This document shows positions 10,933 through 21,949 of a stretch of 64,000 nt of DNA, piece after piece. The stretch is from Pilatotrama ljubarskyi. Lineage: Eukaryota; Basidiomycota; Agaricomycetes; Polyporales; Polyporaceae. The translations under genes were made by a program, and so were the position numbers. The stretch lies in the NCBI GenBank assembly GCA_022385805.1, contig MU277672.1:478012-542011 (forward strand), in the 5' to 3' direction. Position 1 is the first letter of the stretch. Every line of letters begins with the position of its first letter. The notes below the pieces were generated by a model. The model had not been told where the DNA came from and made no database searches. It worked only from the letters and a program-made list of their open reading frames with translations.

Positions 10933-11152
10933 GGAAGCTGGACTTCTCGTCTCGTCTGATGGAGTCGCGGAGTTGGCGTTCGAGGAAGTTCCTAGATGCT
11001 AGCTGTCGTATCGTGCTGATCATCTTGCTATCGCGCAAACATTGTATTATACACATTATGCTGTACAATATTGTTACATGTAATTCAGGCACTCGACCGA
11101 CGAGGAAGTAGCGAGATTTTATCTAGAGCATGGCAGGCAGGATTGAGGGCGA

Positions 11153-12200
11153 TCAAAGTTCTATCGTCTCTTTGTGCTTGAATTTTCGACCTGCGCGTTC
11201 GGCCGCGCGGAAGCAGAAGTGATTTCCGTATAGCTCAAACTCGATATGGGGCATGTCGAGAACCGTCCGCGGAGGATGCGATGGTGAGGATGAAGCCTGA
11301 GGTGGTAGAGCAGGGGTGGCATATATCGGGACGGCGAACACGAAGACGCTATTCTGTTTCGGTATCACTGGCAGAGTTTTGTCAGAACCTACGGCGTCAA
11401 TACGACTCAGACTGAAGACAGACGCTTGAGCTGATCCTTCCGGGTGATCACCTTGAATGAATTCTCGGTTTCATGTACAACGATGCCGGAAATCCCGACA
11501 AGGCAAGGATTTTTGCTCCGTCGGACTGACAAGAGATAAGGACGACCCCCACAGCGGCACCAAGGGAAGAATGGGCGTACCCGTTACGACGGCACCGTGG
11601 AAGTCAGCTTTGATGAGCTTAGCGTGCATCCCAGCGGCGCCAGGCATCGCTGCCGCGGGATCAGAGACCGTGCCTGCAGGTTGTGGCGATAGGGACAGCA
11701 GTTCCGACATGTAGCCTAGCCAGAGGGAGTGCAAAGGTACAAACAGAAGGAACCTGAGACTTTCGTCAGCGAGCGCGCAGGGACCACCAGCGACCCTAGG
11801 AGACGTACTTGGTTTCCTCTTTCCGCAACTTCCACACTCCTCTCTGCTCACCCTCGCGCCTGCTCATGATACCAGCAGCTTTCCGCGCGCGCTCCGATAC
11901 GCGTTTCGCACGCTGTTCCTCCCGTGCCTTTTTCGCTTTACTCTCTCGAACGGGGTTGTCCAGGAGTATCTGGCGGCCTTCTACACGGCTTGCGTACGCC
12001 TGGGCGGGGTCGGTCGACCTAGTGACATTCCGCTTGACGTAACTCGGTATGAACGGCGTCGAGCTATCGAATTTCAGCCGTTCATTCTAGCTCTGCGCTC
12101 AGAGAGAAGCAGGGACATGAAGCAGCATGAGACTCACGTTGATGAGCGGCAGTTCGGAGTAGATATCCTTGCGCCCGCTATCTACTGCGCGGTAAGACAT
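11153..12200 (-). CDS. POP4: RNase P/MRP subunit POP4 (Rpp29)
   Basis: Five exons on the minus strand (12138..12200, 11809..12086, 11581..11753, 11424..11525, 11153..11367) encode 276 residues, exactly in frame. The protein starts MSYRAVDSGRKDIYSELPL, has a basic helix (LLDNPVRESKAKKAREEQRA), and then the Sm-like UPF0086/Rpp29 barrel: LLFVPLHSLWLGYMSELL, HAKLIKADFHGAVVTVRRSK, NPCLVGISGIVVHETENSF, KVITRKDQLKLIPKQNSVF and the C-terminal FKHKETIEL. These blocks are specific for POP4. In RNase P it supports tRNA 5' cleavage, in RNase MRP rRNA processing, both in the nucleolus/nucleus. A Pro/Ser insert separates the last two strands, a common lineage-specific loop. The start was fixed by the first exon of 21 codons, joined through a GTGAGT donor. 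Confidence 0.92.
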
Positions 12201-15200
12201 AAAGGCCATTCTGCGTACTGCTGTGTGGGTCGGCAACAATATGACGGAGCGTGTTTGGGCGTGAGAGCCAAAGGAGGACGAGGCAGATCAGGGTTCGCGC
12301 TCAGAGGACGCGGAGAGGATCTGAGCGTCGATGACTCACGTGCCACCAGCGTTCAGCGGAGTACTCAACTTGGTCTTCCTTCTATAGCAACCACTCGTCG
12401 AACCTTGCCCTGGCCGAACCGCGCAGTTCACACAAAAAATACCAGCTGTTCTGCGAATCTGCACCAGAAGACGCACACGTTCACCGGCTTCATCAGCTGC
12501 TCCCGCAGATTCCGAGAACATGCTCCGCGGGATGAGCGGTTGGCCACACCTCGGACGTGGGTGGGAACGCGTCGACGGCCGTCCATAGCGGTTTGCCAAA
12601 TTCCGCGCTGCATGAGGCATGTACGCTCCGGCCCCATGCATTCTAACAACCGCCTAGCTTGATGCGTCGCCCGCCTCCCGGGACGTGTCACCAGCGCAAT
12701 CGATAAGTCCTCGGGTGCCAGTGCGTTCACGCAGCTCGCCGGCGCATTGTTTTTGTTCCAGCCGGTGAGGCTCGTATGACGACATCCCGAATTTTTGCGG
12801 AAGAGATGCTAGGAGAATTGCGTCTTCTCAACTTCACATCAAGCTGAGCAGCCGGTAAGTCTTTCAAGCCGCTATCTGTTTTCTTGTCTACTGAAGAGCA
12901 TCTGCTTTGTGCGTCCCGCTGGAATGCGGTGTCGACGCATCCGGCTCGTTCAGGGCGGCGCGATCTAATGCTTTCCATATATGACGGCGGTCTCGATTTG
13001 GCTCGTGATACTGCACACGACTATGATCTGATGACTGGGCGACATGCTCCATCCGCCCAACCTTGGGCCATTGATACCGTTCTTCGCGCCGCAGACAGGA
13101 CCGCGTTCCGTAGATACTCGCGTTATCTATCTTGTCATCTGACTACGGACGGAATCTTCCCTGGCGCCTGGGATCGAGAATGGCCAGCTCGCAGCCGGAC
13201 TTGCTCATCGCCTCAAGCTTCGCGGGTGTCGAGACGTCCTGCTATTTCTTCGATTTCTTGAATATCCCGCTAGGGTAGGAGTTCCGAGCCCTGCGGAGAT
13301 AAGACAAAAGGCGGACCGCCTCAGTAGGTCAGTAGGCTGCTCGAGAAGGTGCTTTATCGGGTTGGCATTCAGCCACCGCCATCCTCATTGTGCGCCTACA
13401 CCAGCGAGCTGGTCATCACGCTCCGTCGGCGACCGTGCAGGCTAGGATGCTCATGAGGGGCAAGAGCTATATCAAGTGTAAGCGGACGAGCGCTGGAGTC
13501 ATGGTTGCTTCTGACCCCATGGCTTGGGAGGCTCTTGACACACGTGTTTCGGATATTGAATAAAGTCTGTGAGTGCTTTCATTTCAGCCGCTGATGAAGC
13601 TTGCGTTATCTGACCGCTAGGCCTCTGCCTCAGACCATGCCCGGCGTAGGAACGGTGGATGACTCAAACTACCGAGGTTCTTGCAAAATCGGGCATGCAC
13701 ACGACGCTCAACGCACGTCCTCCGTCGCTCATCATCTCGGTGCATCGTCTGTCAGATCATCCTCGCCCCTGTCCTCGCGCCAACGATACCTCGGAGCTTG
13801 TAGCAGCTCGACCCGGAGGCTTTACGCGGCGAGTTCAGTATCTCTAGCCGGAAGGGGCATGCGCGACCTTGCGCAGCGGTAGCAGCAGCGTCTTCCTTCT
13901 AGAAGGCGTTTGAGAGCAGCGTGCATTTCGCCGCTCGCATTGTGGCGGATCTACTCAGGCCGCTTCGGCTCACTACCGGTAGCTCGGGCACACAATCATA
14001 ACGATCAAGTCGGTTCGATTTCCTATCCTAGAACAGCATGGCGACGGGTACGATAGAGCAGAGAGGTAGGAGCAATACAGTAATTAGGAGAGCATCGTGG
14101 CAAGGGGACGGAGAGCATAGCACTACAGAGTGGTACGTGGGATCAAAATCTAGTCTCTAGGAACGACCCATCTGAATGCACACAGGGCAGTATGCATCTA
14201 TGACGGGGTCTGACATATAGTCAGTCATTGCCCACGGCTGTACGGCATGGATTCGAAGAACTCACTATACTGTTGAGGGAACTGGCGGCTGGTGAGGGGG
14301 AGGAAGAAATGGAAGCATTAGCCACAGCGACACCGTTCAGAGCACCTGACGTACTACTGCCAGCAAGTCTCCGTGCAGCGGGGCGGGACGCAGTTCCTGG
14401 GATGCGTGGTGCTGAACTTGCAGAAACGATCTTCGCATTGAATCTAAGCGCCGACGTGCCGACTGAATTGAGATCTGCAGGAAAGTAAGCAGCGCAAGCG
14501 ACGCACCATCTCGTCGGGCTGTATATACGTGGTTAGGACGAACAATGGCGGGAAGGGAACGGACGAACCAGGTCGACGTAATGACCGCAGCGCTTGTAGT
14601 TGTTGCGAACGCTGTGATCAAAGTGCGTGAGACGCCGTCGGGCGGAGAGCGGGATGGGACGCACCGACGCCAATGACACATGTCGGCTGGAGTAGATGCG
14701 AGAGGAGAGGACTATGTACAGGGAGGAGGAGGGGAGTGTGTTCGAGTACTGCTGGATAGCGAACGAGCGGCCGCCATTTTATACGCTGACTAGGCAGCAG
14801 ACGAGCAAAAGATCCGGAATGCGGTCTGCACGACTCCTAGGAAGGAAGATGTTCCCAAAGGCGACCCAGAAACGATAACATCAGCCTATCAGCCCGACCA
14901 GCTCGATTGCGCAATGCTTTCCTGCTCGGACATATCGAGATGAGGTGGTCGGAGTCGAGAGAGAAACATGAGGACGAGTCCGGAGGAGCGCCAGGGCGTA
15001 ACAAAGCAAGGCAACCAGCCGATCGGTGTCTGTTGCAAGGCCTGACGGATAAATCGCCGCTGGGAGTCACTATCATGGGTTTTGCCCGCAGCACGCTAAA
15101 GCTAAAACGTTAAACGGGCAGAGCACAGATTTTTGGGAGGAAATGCAACAGACCTACCAAACCCGCAACCACACCGATAAAGGCGATAGCTGTGAGGCCC

Positions 15201-15797
15201 GCGGCGCCTCGCGATAGGAACTCCCACAGCTCACAGGGACGTACAGAACCCGATCAGACCCAACTGGGACCAGGAGCAATCAGCGGATCTCAGCCTCGAA
15301 GCAGCCGCCAAAGCCAGAAACTGCCACAGCAGATCTTTAGAGAAAGCGCGCGGACAACATCCGTACGTCAAACCGCGGCGACCTGACCTGGCAGTTGCTC
15401 CTTACAGGTTCCTCTGCGACGCAGGACGACCCCAGTGGACAATCAAGATGGTATCGATACCGCATGTCGGACGTGGCCAGGCGCGTCCCGGTGAAGACGA
15501 CGCTCCTGCACACCGAGCGGGAGGGGTGCCACAGATGAAAAACGAGGCTGCGACGCACCAGGTCGAGATACTCATGGGCGAATGTACCGTTTAGGCGAAC
15601 GGGAGGCCACAGTAGATAGTTACAGCCGGAAGTCCTCGATTGGCCATCCTCGGAAACAGTCGTCGGAGCTGCGAGCAGCGATCGCACACGTGGTCGGAGA
15701 AATACTGCATTGGATATCCCATGATTGGGCTGACGAAGTTTATCGCGAACTTTATCGTCGCAACGAGATCTCGTCCCAATGTCGGATATACTGTACA
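12201..15797. other. Gene-poor stretch with possible decayed coding relics
   Basis: 3.6 kb without a convincing gene. It holds the POP4 promoter (left) and the GCN3 3' flank (right). Several protein-like patches have no complete gene around them: a plus-strand frame after a stop, ending at 12535 (contains KYQLFCESAPEDAHVHRL); a plus frame of about 12745..12845 (VFVPAGEARMTTSRIFAEEM); 12884..13261; and a frame ending near 13563 (SYIKCKRTSAGVMVASDPM). On the minus strand, 14228..15200 shows a hydrophobic patch (AAGLTAIAFIGVVAGL) and a Ser/Ala-rich tail. None matches a family I know, and they lie in different frames without good splice links. Relics, unrecognised rapidly evolving genes or chance are all possible. 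Confidence 0.4.
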
Positions 15798-17255
15798 TCA
15801 CCCGGCGAACATCCCTACCAGATACTGGCTGACGCCCTCTGGTGTGAGGATCCCCACGTCTGAGAAAACGAGCGAGATCAGGTCCGGCCTGCACCAACAC
15901 AGCGTCAGAATGCCAGGAACGGGCTTCTCGGGCGCATCTCTGGACCCACCGCGTATAGTCCACACCAGGATTCTTCGCTATCTGGTCCTGAGTCATCGCT
16001 CGTTCCGCGGACGACGATGTGTTTCCCACATTCGCCGAGCTCTGGGTATTGGCTTCCGGAGCGGCGGTTGCACTCGCGCCGTCCTGTCCAGCTGACCGCG
16101 CAGTCGGAGTCGCGAACGATAGGATGTTTGGGTTGTGGGTTGGAAGATCGTATTGCGATAATGGGAAGAGCCGGTGGAACTTGTAGCTGGGGGAGAACGA
16201 CGGAAGGATCAGGAACCGCGCATTACATCATGCGTGCTCGGCGGCTCACCTTTCTGCTAGTGCGTAAAACGGCTTGTTCGCCGCTTTCGCAATTATGGCC
16301 ATCTGGTTACTGCCCACGTAGTTGATCAAACCGCCGCTCTCTACGACTGCCTCCGAGCCAACCAAGACAAAGTCGACTCGATCCATGACATACGCCACGG
16401 CCGAGTCGAGAACCACTGAGCAAGGGATCCCTGCGGCGGTTAGTGCTTGATATGTCTTGAGGCTGAATGGGGAAGCGAAGACGGTCAGTGCGCTAGCCAG
16501 ACGAGGATAATGTTTCCGACGTCACCCAAGTCCTCGAGGCCGCGATTCCGTGACATATACGGATATGCGCTTCGTCTTGTGAGCATGGAGCAGTGCCGTC
16601 AGAACGACGCGCGAATATGAGTGTGTGAGAATCTGTTCATATCAATCGATCAGCACGGGCGTGCAGCGCAGCGCGCATCATCGTACTCACGACAGAGTCG
16701 TCCTTGATGAAGCCAAGAGCGAGCTCGGCGATTTTGTGTCGGAAAGAGATTGCTTCCGCTGCGTATTTCCGCCCTTGCTGCTCTAACTCTTTCTTCAACT
16801 CCGCAAAGTTCTTGCCCATGCGGATGCCAACTGTCAGCGAGTGACGGACGCATAAGCCGAAGAGAATACTCACGTCGGACTCGTGCGGGAATAGGGTGAC
16901 GAACGCGATAAAGAGCTCGCAGCCAGCATTCAAGCTGATGGGATTGGGCGACCGCCTCTTCAGTTCTTCGGCGCCGTCGTTCAGTGCTTGCACGAGCTCG
17001 AACATGGTTCCAGCTTCAAGCTGTCCAGATCAATGCCGAGAAGTGCATCGGGAGAAGGATCGCACGCACCATTCGAATTGACAATCGCTTCAGCTAATGA
17101 TAGTATCGCTGCCAGTGGCGGAGATATCTTTGAATGTTGTCAGCCCTCCGAGCCAGGCCGAGTCCCAGAAGTGAGATGCACACTTGATCATCCTGCAGAA
17201 ACTGCTGAAATGTCGCATAGATATCAAAACCTCCGGTTCTGGCCAGATCTGTCAT
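15798..17255 (-). CDS. GCN3: Translation initiation factor eIF2B subunit alpha (GCN3)
   Basis: Reading leftward from the ATG at 17255: [191 protein letters not shown] and finally [20 protein letters not shown] before a TGA at 15798-15800. These are the hallmark blocks of eIF2B alpha, one of the regulatory subunits of the decameric exchange factor that recharges eIF2 with GTP and senses eIF2 phosphorylation. About seven short introns are present. A Ser/Ala/Thr-rich loop of about 35 residues sits between the [12 protein letters not shown] block and the C-terminal block; it is longer than in yeast or human and probably disordered. Cytosolic. Confidence 0.93.
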
Positions 17256-19385
17256 AGCGAAATGTGGCCGTATGTTGTCGTGTACACGATGCGTGCGAGG
17301 TGTGGCAGGAGGATGGAGGCTGGAGTCCAAGTTAGGAAGCTGTGGCTCGACGATGGACGAGCGAGTCGAGAGAAGACAAGCAAAGTGCCGCGGCTCTGAC
17401 TCGGCTCGCACGTGGCGAACGCGACTGAACGCGATCACCTGATGCCCATAATACAGTCCATTGCTCTCGGATCTCGATCGATCGCGTCTCTGTCTCGCCG
17501 TCCGCGCCCTCTGCGAGCGCAACTGCGAGTATTACGAGGACCTTGGAGACTTCAAAGCTTCACTGCTTCCCGCTTCCCACTTGCTGCAAAGGAGTGGCTG
17601 AGAATGCCGGGGAAGGCACTGACTCTACTAGTAGCCGCACTGCCTATCACAACACTTCTTCCAGCCTCGAGGATGCATCCAGGTAAAACGGCCTTCAGGA
17701 AGGCGAGCTTGCTCGGATTGCACTCGCATCGCTGCGAGCTCTGTTCCGAAGGTCAATTTTCCAGCCTCATTGACCATCTCACGATGAGATCCCTCCGGTG
17801 ACAAGCCATGAGAAACGTTGTGGACACTTGCGGCAGTTCCGATGCATCCGGTATAGTTCACATATCTCGTGTCCTTAAAATACTCCAAGTGACGGAACCG
17901 GAGGTGCAGGATTGGCAGCCTCGATTCAAGGTTCCAGCCCGAAGCAAGTAGTACACCCGCCTCCCACAGTGTATCAGATACATCCTAGCCCCAAAGGGGG
18001 AAGTGAGTGTGGCTTGATCTCAGATGCGCCCGCGACCGGAACGGACGTTCTTCACTGGCGACGCCAACAAATTTCTTAGGCTTGGAACTAAGAAGACGGC
18101 CCCTGACCCTATACAAATCGTCTTGTACGACAAGGGACTTTCCTCCGAGCCGGTCAAACCGCTCTAAATAGTCGTGTGTTCACCTCGAGCGGCCTCGCCG
18201 TCGGTGGCTCCGATGGCACGCTCTGGAGAATATCAAGGCTTGGGTTGCGCAGCGTTTCGCCCTGTGGTCTGATTTACGGCAAGACTGCTATAGCCCTGCA
18301 ACAACAGCGGAGGTCGAGCGCAGTTGACGCCTTCGACCGTCTCGGACACAAGGATCTGGCCTGGAAGATTGAATGAGGAGCGATGATGACGTTCGAGTTT
18401 ACCCAGGGCTGGCGGAGGGTTGTTACCCAGAGCGTCACAACGAGCCGCGGAGACCGCACGGCACAATCGGTTGTCAAGGGGCGCGAACGTGTTGGGGCGG
18501 CGGGACCTGGGCCGCCGCCGCCGTTGTCGATGACCGCATCGGCCATTCGATCTTTGTATTCAGTGCAACTTTTAGGCCTAAGCTCGGGATTTCAGTGGAC
18601 GTTGGCCACGCTGCCTCCGTCCTGCAGCGGCGTGGAAAACATGCAGTGCGCCCACATATCATATATCACGCCCAACGTCAGCGGAAGAATGCACGCTGTG
18701 TAGTTGAGAACTCCGCACTGCGCGACGGGGGCAAGCCTGAGCAAGGGTCAGACCGCCGTCGCCGTCGGTCCAGGGCGAGTGGTTGCCGCCGCGGCGGGAG
18801 ATTAGTTTGAGTCGGCGATCTGGCGGGCGGCGGGTATCCATCGCGCTATCTCGAAACGATTTGGATACGAATGCCCGGAAACGGCAGGTAAATTGTGCCG
18901 GAATAGGAGATGTGCGGGGAAAAGTGTGCCAGGGCCGGCGGGCTGGACCGTTGAGCCTGGGGATGGGCGGTGGGAAGGGGGGTTTTGAGGCCAAAGTCGC
19001 TGCCGATATGTCCAAAAAGCGCATGCTTTGCTCATCGAAACACGTTTCGTGTCTTTGCCGCGTCGGAATGTCGCGCAAACCCTATGGGGGCCGCTCCCCG
19101 TTGCGATCGCTAGGTCCAATTTCAGTTGCCTCGGCGCAACGCCCGCCCCTCAAAAGGGCCGACGCGATATTATGTTTTTCTCCTCCACCCTCTCCCTCTG
19201 ACATTCCCCGTCCCGCTTCGCCCCCTATATCCGCTGTGCCCAACGTGTTTTCGTTCGGGCACACGGCTCCTTGATCCACACTTCAAACTGCTGGAGGCAG
19301 CCTGGCGTTTCTCTCCGCCATTTCCGGGGTGAGTTCTGCTCGCATATATCTCACCTCTTCCCGAGTCCGACATTTTTGCACCTCA
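17256..19385. other. Intergenic with short overlapping open frames
   Basis: 2.1 kb without a supported gene. From 17800 to 18170 two plus-strand frames look protein-like at once: 17808..17951 (MRNVVDTCGSSDASGIVH..., ending WQPRFKVPARSK) and 18024..18167 (MRPRPERTFFTGDANKFLRL..., ending SSEPVKPL), with a third frame reading VYQIHPSPKGGSECGLIS between them. No splice model joins them convincingly. The right part (18700-19380) is GC-rich and precedes the gene at 19386. Confidence 0.4.
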
Positions 19386-20102
19386 ATGTACGCAGTCTAC
19401 CACCGTCGTTCTCCACCAGCGCGCCCTCCCCGCGACACCTTCCAGCGTCCGCAACAAGTGAAGCGACTGCCCAAGATGCCGGCCGTGACCAGTCCGCCGC
19501 CACAACTCTTCTTCAGTAACGACATTGCCACCATGGACGAGTGGGCGAAGAGGACGGGCATCCCACTCACCACCGCGGAGGCTCTGGGTACGAACTATGC
19601 CAGAGCGCGCCGTTGGCTGCTCTCCATTCGGACAAGCCTCGTCCAGGAGCACGGCTGGCGCGACGTAACCCCGCTCGATTCTCGACTTCTTTTCGACATC
19701 GAATGTCCCACTCCGTACCGCTCCTCAAGAGGCCTCCCGCGTAGCCCCAACATGCGCCTGCAAATCCCAATAAACGCCTCGTCTTTCTTCTCTCGGGAAC
19801 GACGCGTGCAGTGGGAGATGGTCTTCCACAGCGCACTCTTCCCCGGGCTGCGGCATACTGTTCCGGCTGTCGCGGACCTCCTCCATCTGCTCCAATGCCT
19901 CCTCACTGGCATGGTTGTTCTCATCAAGGAGGAGCAGGTACCCGGCGAGGGCGTGTACCGGACCATCCGTGGATTGCCGCCTGTCGAGTGGGTGACGAGC
20001 CACGAAGCCGCCCTCGTCGACATCTTCGGCCCTTCCCACTACCGGCAGCTCTTCCGCGCCGCGAGCGACACCCGTGTCGCATTCAAGCTCGAGCGGGCGT
20101 GA
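19386..20102 (+). CDS. Orphan protein, single exon (238 aa)
   Basis: An uninterrupted frame starting at the ATG of MYAVYHRRSPP (19386) and ending with a TGA after AFKLERA. The N-terminal 40 residues are basic and Pro-rich. The body is well-behaved protein: NDIATMDEWAKRTGIPLTTA, RARRWLLSIRTSLVQEHGWR, PVAD-like hydrophobic helices (VADLLHLLQCLLTGMVVLIK), VPGEGVYRTIRGLPPVEWVT and IFGPSHYRQLFRAASDTR. No family recognised and no signal peptide; the one strongly hydrophobic helix is too short and mixed to call a membrane span. It lacks introns, unusual here where nearly all neighbours have several, so it may be young or derived from a retrocopy. A later start at 19476 (MPAVTSPP) is possible. Opposite-strand frames are shadows of it. 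Confidence 0.55.
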   Translation: MYAVYHRRSPPARPPRDTFQRPQQVKRLPKMPAVTSPPPQLFFSNDIATMDEWAKRTGIPLTTAEALGTNYARARRWLLSIRTSLVQEHGWRDVTPLDSRLLFDIECPTPYRSSRGLPRSPNMRLQIPINASSFFSRERRVQWEMVFHSALFPGLRHTVPAVADLLHLLQCLLTGMVVLIKEEQVPGEGVYRTIRGLPPVEWVTSHEAALVDIFGPSHYRQLFRAASDTRVAFKLERA

Positions 20103-21949
20103 GGCGCTCCCACGGACGTCTCTTCCGCCACGTACCAAAATGCCCGCGAAACACGGTGGTATCCCCCACGCCTCCACGGACATTCCAGAGGCCGCCGGGC
20201 CCCCTTCCGTCGGACTCTATCTTATTCGATCCTATTGCCCGCATGGTACTCATATTTAATGCCCGCTATACTCATAATCCCTTCGTCTTCGTTGCTCGCT
20301 GCATATTGTTCCCCGTCATCCAGGCCCGTTCAACATCGCTGTCAGTTAGAATATTGCCCTTCATAGTCGCAGAATAGGCTAGGCTCCTCTCGCTACGTAT
20401 TCGTCCTTTTGCTGTTTTGTCCCGCCGTATAATGTCTTCCCGTCGCATTGCCTCCTTCTCCTGCACATACAGTATGTATTCCAGCATCCCGCCACCTCAT
20501 GCATCATAGTTAGGCCGCTATAGTATAGTCGTAATCGCACCCACATGTACACTTCACCATGTCCATACTTCTCAAACGTCGACCGTTTTGCGCCTGTGGC
20601 GGCAGTTTCTCTTCACAGCGCGGAGGGCATGCGACCGTTCAGAAGCAGCAGTGAGGTCATATTGCATACACAAAACACAACATCGTCGCTATGATACAGG
20701 GTTCGGGACCGAGAGCTGCGCGGAGAGGCTGCCATAGCAGGCAGCGCCGCCCACGAGCACCTCCTACGTGACAGGGGCGAATATGGCTACATGCTTACCG
20801 AAATTGACCGGATCTGTAGAAGGGCGATCGTCCCAGACGGGCATGCGCGCGCCGCTGCTGCTGCACAGCAGCATACATCGCAGCTGGCAACGAGGCAAAC
20901 GCCTGAACATGGTCACAGGGTTTCCCAAGCTAGGAACGGGTAGCTCAGCGTCGGAGGCAGAACTCGAGGCGGACGCGCAGGGCGAAGGGCGGTGATGGCG
21001 ACGCACGACAGACACGAGGAGCCGGGGAGGAGCTAGACCAGTGCAGGTCCCCACATATCCGATAGCATAGTGGCGTCCAGGTCATGGTCCGCTCAAAGGC
21101 AGCAGGGTGACCAGCGAATACGCGGAGAGAAGAAGTCCATAGAAACGATACAGCGGGGATCTGCACGCCTACACGTGGAGGCGAGGCGGCAAGTGCGCTG
21201 GTGGCGCAGGCTGTACATTGCCCAGTCTGCGTCCGATTGGATCGAAGGGGCAGCAGAGGACCAGGACAACGGAGACTGGAGGTCGAGAGGTTATTATGAT
21301 GCCTTGCTGGAGGGTCACAAGCATACACAACGACTCGGGTAGGGATTAATTACGCACCAGGCTAGACCGTAGAGGGTGCATCTTGGGGGAAGACGACGCG
21401 ATCTGCGCGAGTCTGAGAAGGGCATACCCTCCGGGAGACGACTGGGCGAGCCAAAATCTTATCAGATGCAAGCTTTTGAGGTGTCGTCACGGTTTTGGCC
21501 AGTCGGTACCACGGATGGGTGGTCGTCGGCCCGTTTAGCGATGCGACATAAGAAGTCTGTATGAGGGCCAGAGCCAGTGGCGCGTTTGAACGCGAACTGT
21601 ATCCAGAAAGGCGAGGTCAGCGAGCGATGCGTGGCCACCTGACCTGTGTACTGAACATGATAGCAGCAGACATAGAGATGCTCCAGACAGACACTGAGAA
21701 AGTATTATGAGGCAGCGTCGTGTCGTGTGGTCCCACGAGAGCGCTGGACAAGCGGACAACATCGGAGGACCGAACCGTGGCGACTCAATCTGAGCGGAGC
21801 TGAAATCGCCCCGCTCTGAGTTGGTGCGGGGTTCCTGAGTAGCCACAGTCGATCAAACGCGCGCGTGTCGCGCGCGCGCTCGCGTGTAATCCGAACCCTG
21901 CTCCCGCTCGTGCTCGTTCACACTCGATCTTGCTCCTCACACTCTCGCG
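20103..21949. other. Intergenic; weak minus-strand coding traces
   Basis: AT-richer sequence follows the orphan gene (20100-20700), consistent with 3' UTR and spacer. From 20689 to about 21850 the minus strand shows patches that read like protein (EVLVGGAACYGSLSAQLS before a stop at 20689-20691; LYRFYGLLLSAYSLVTLL; FWIQFAFKRATGSGPHTDFL), but the one apparent splice link would need a 35-nt intron and the frames do not connect. The last 80 bp before 21950 are rich in CG dinucleotides (CGCGCGCG runs) and probably form the STU2 promoter/5' UTR. Confidence 0.4.

Noticed and set aside
13988..14030. tRNA B-box-like word GGTTCGATTTCC
   Set aside because: No matching A box at the right distance and no acceptor-stem pairing around it.
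15337..16029. 230-codon minus-strand frame ([12 protein letters not shown]...)
   Set aside because: Its 5' third is the true C-terminal exon of GCN3; beyond the splice donor the frame is intron and 3' flank.
20689..21850. Minus-strand membrane-protein-like pieces (EVLVGGAACYGSLSAQLS; LYRFYGLLLSAYSLVTLL)
   Set aside because: The only apparent splice link would need a 35-nt intron and the remaining pieces lie in different frames; not enough for a gene model.
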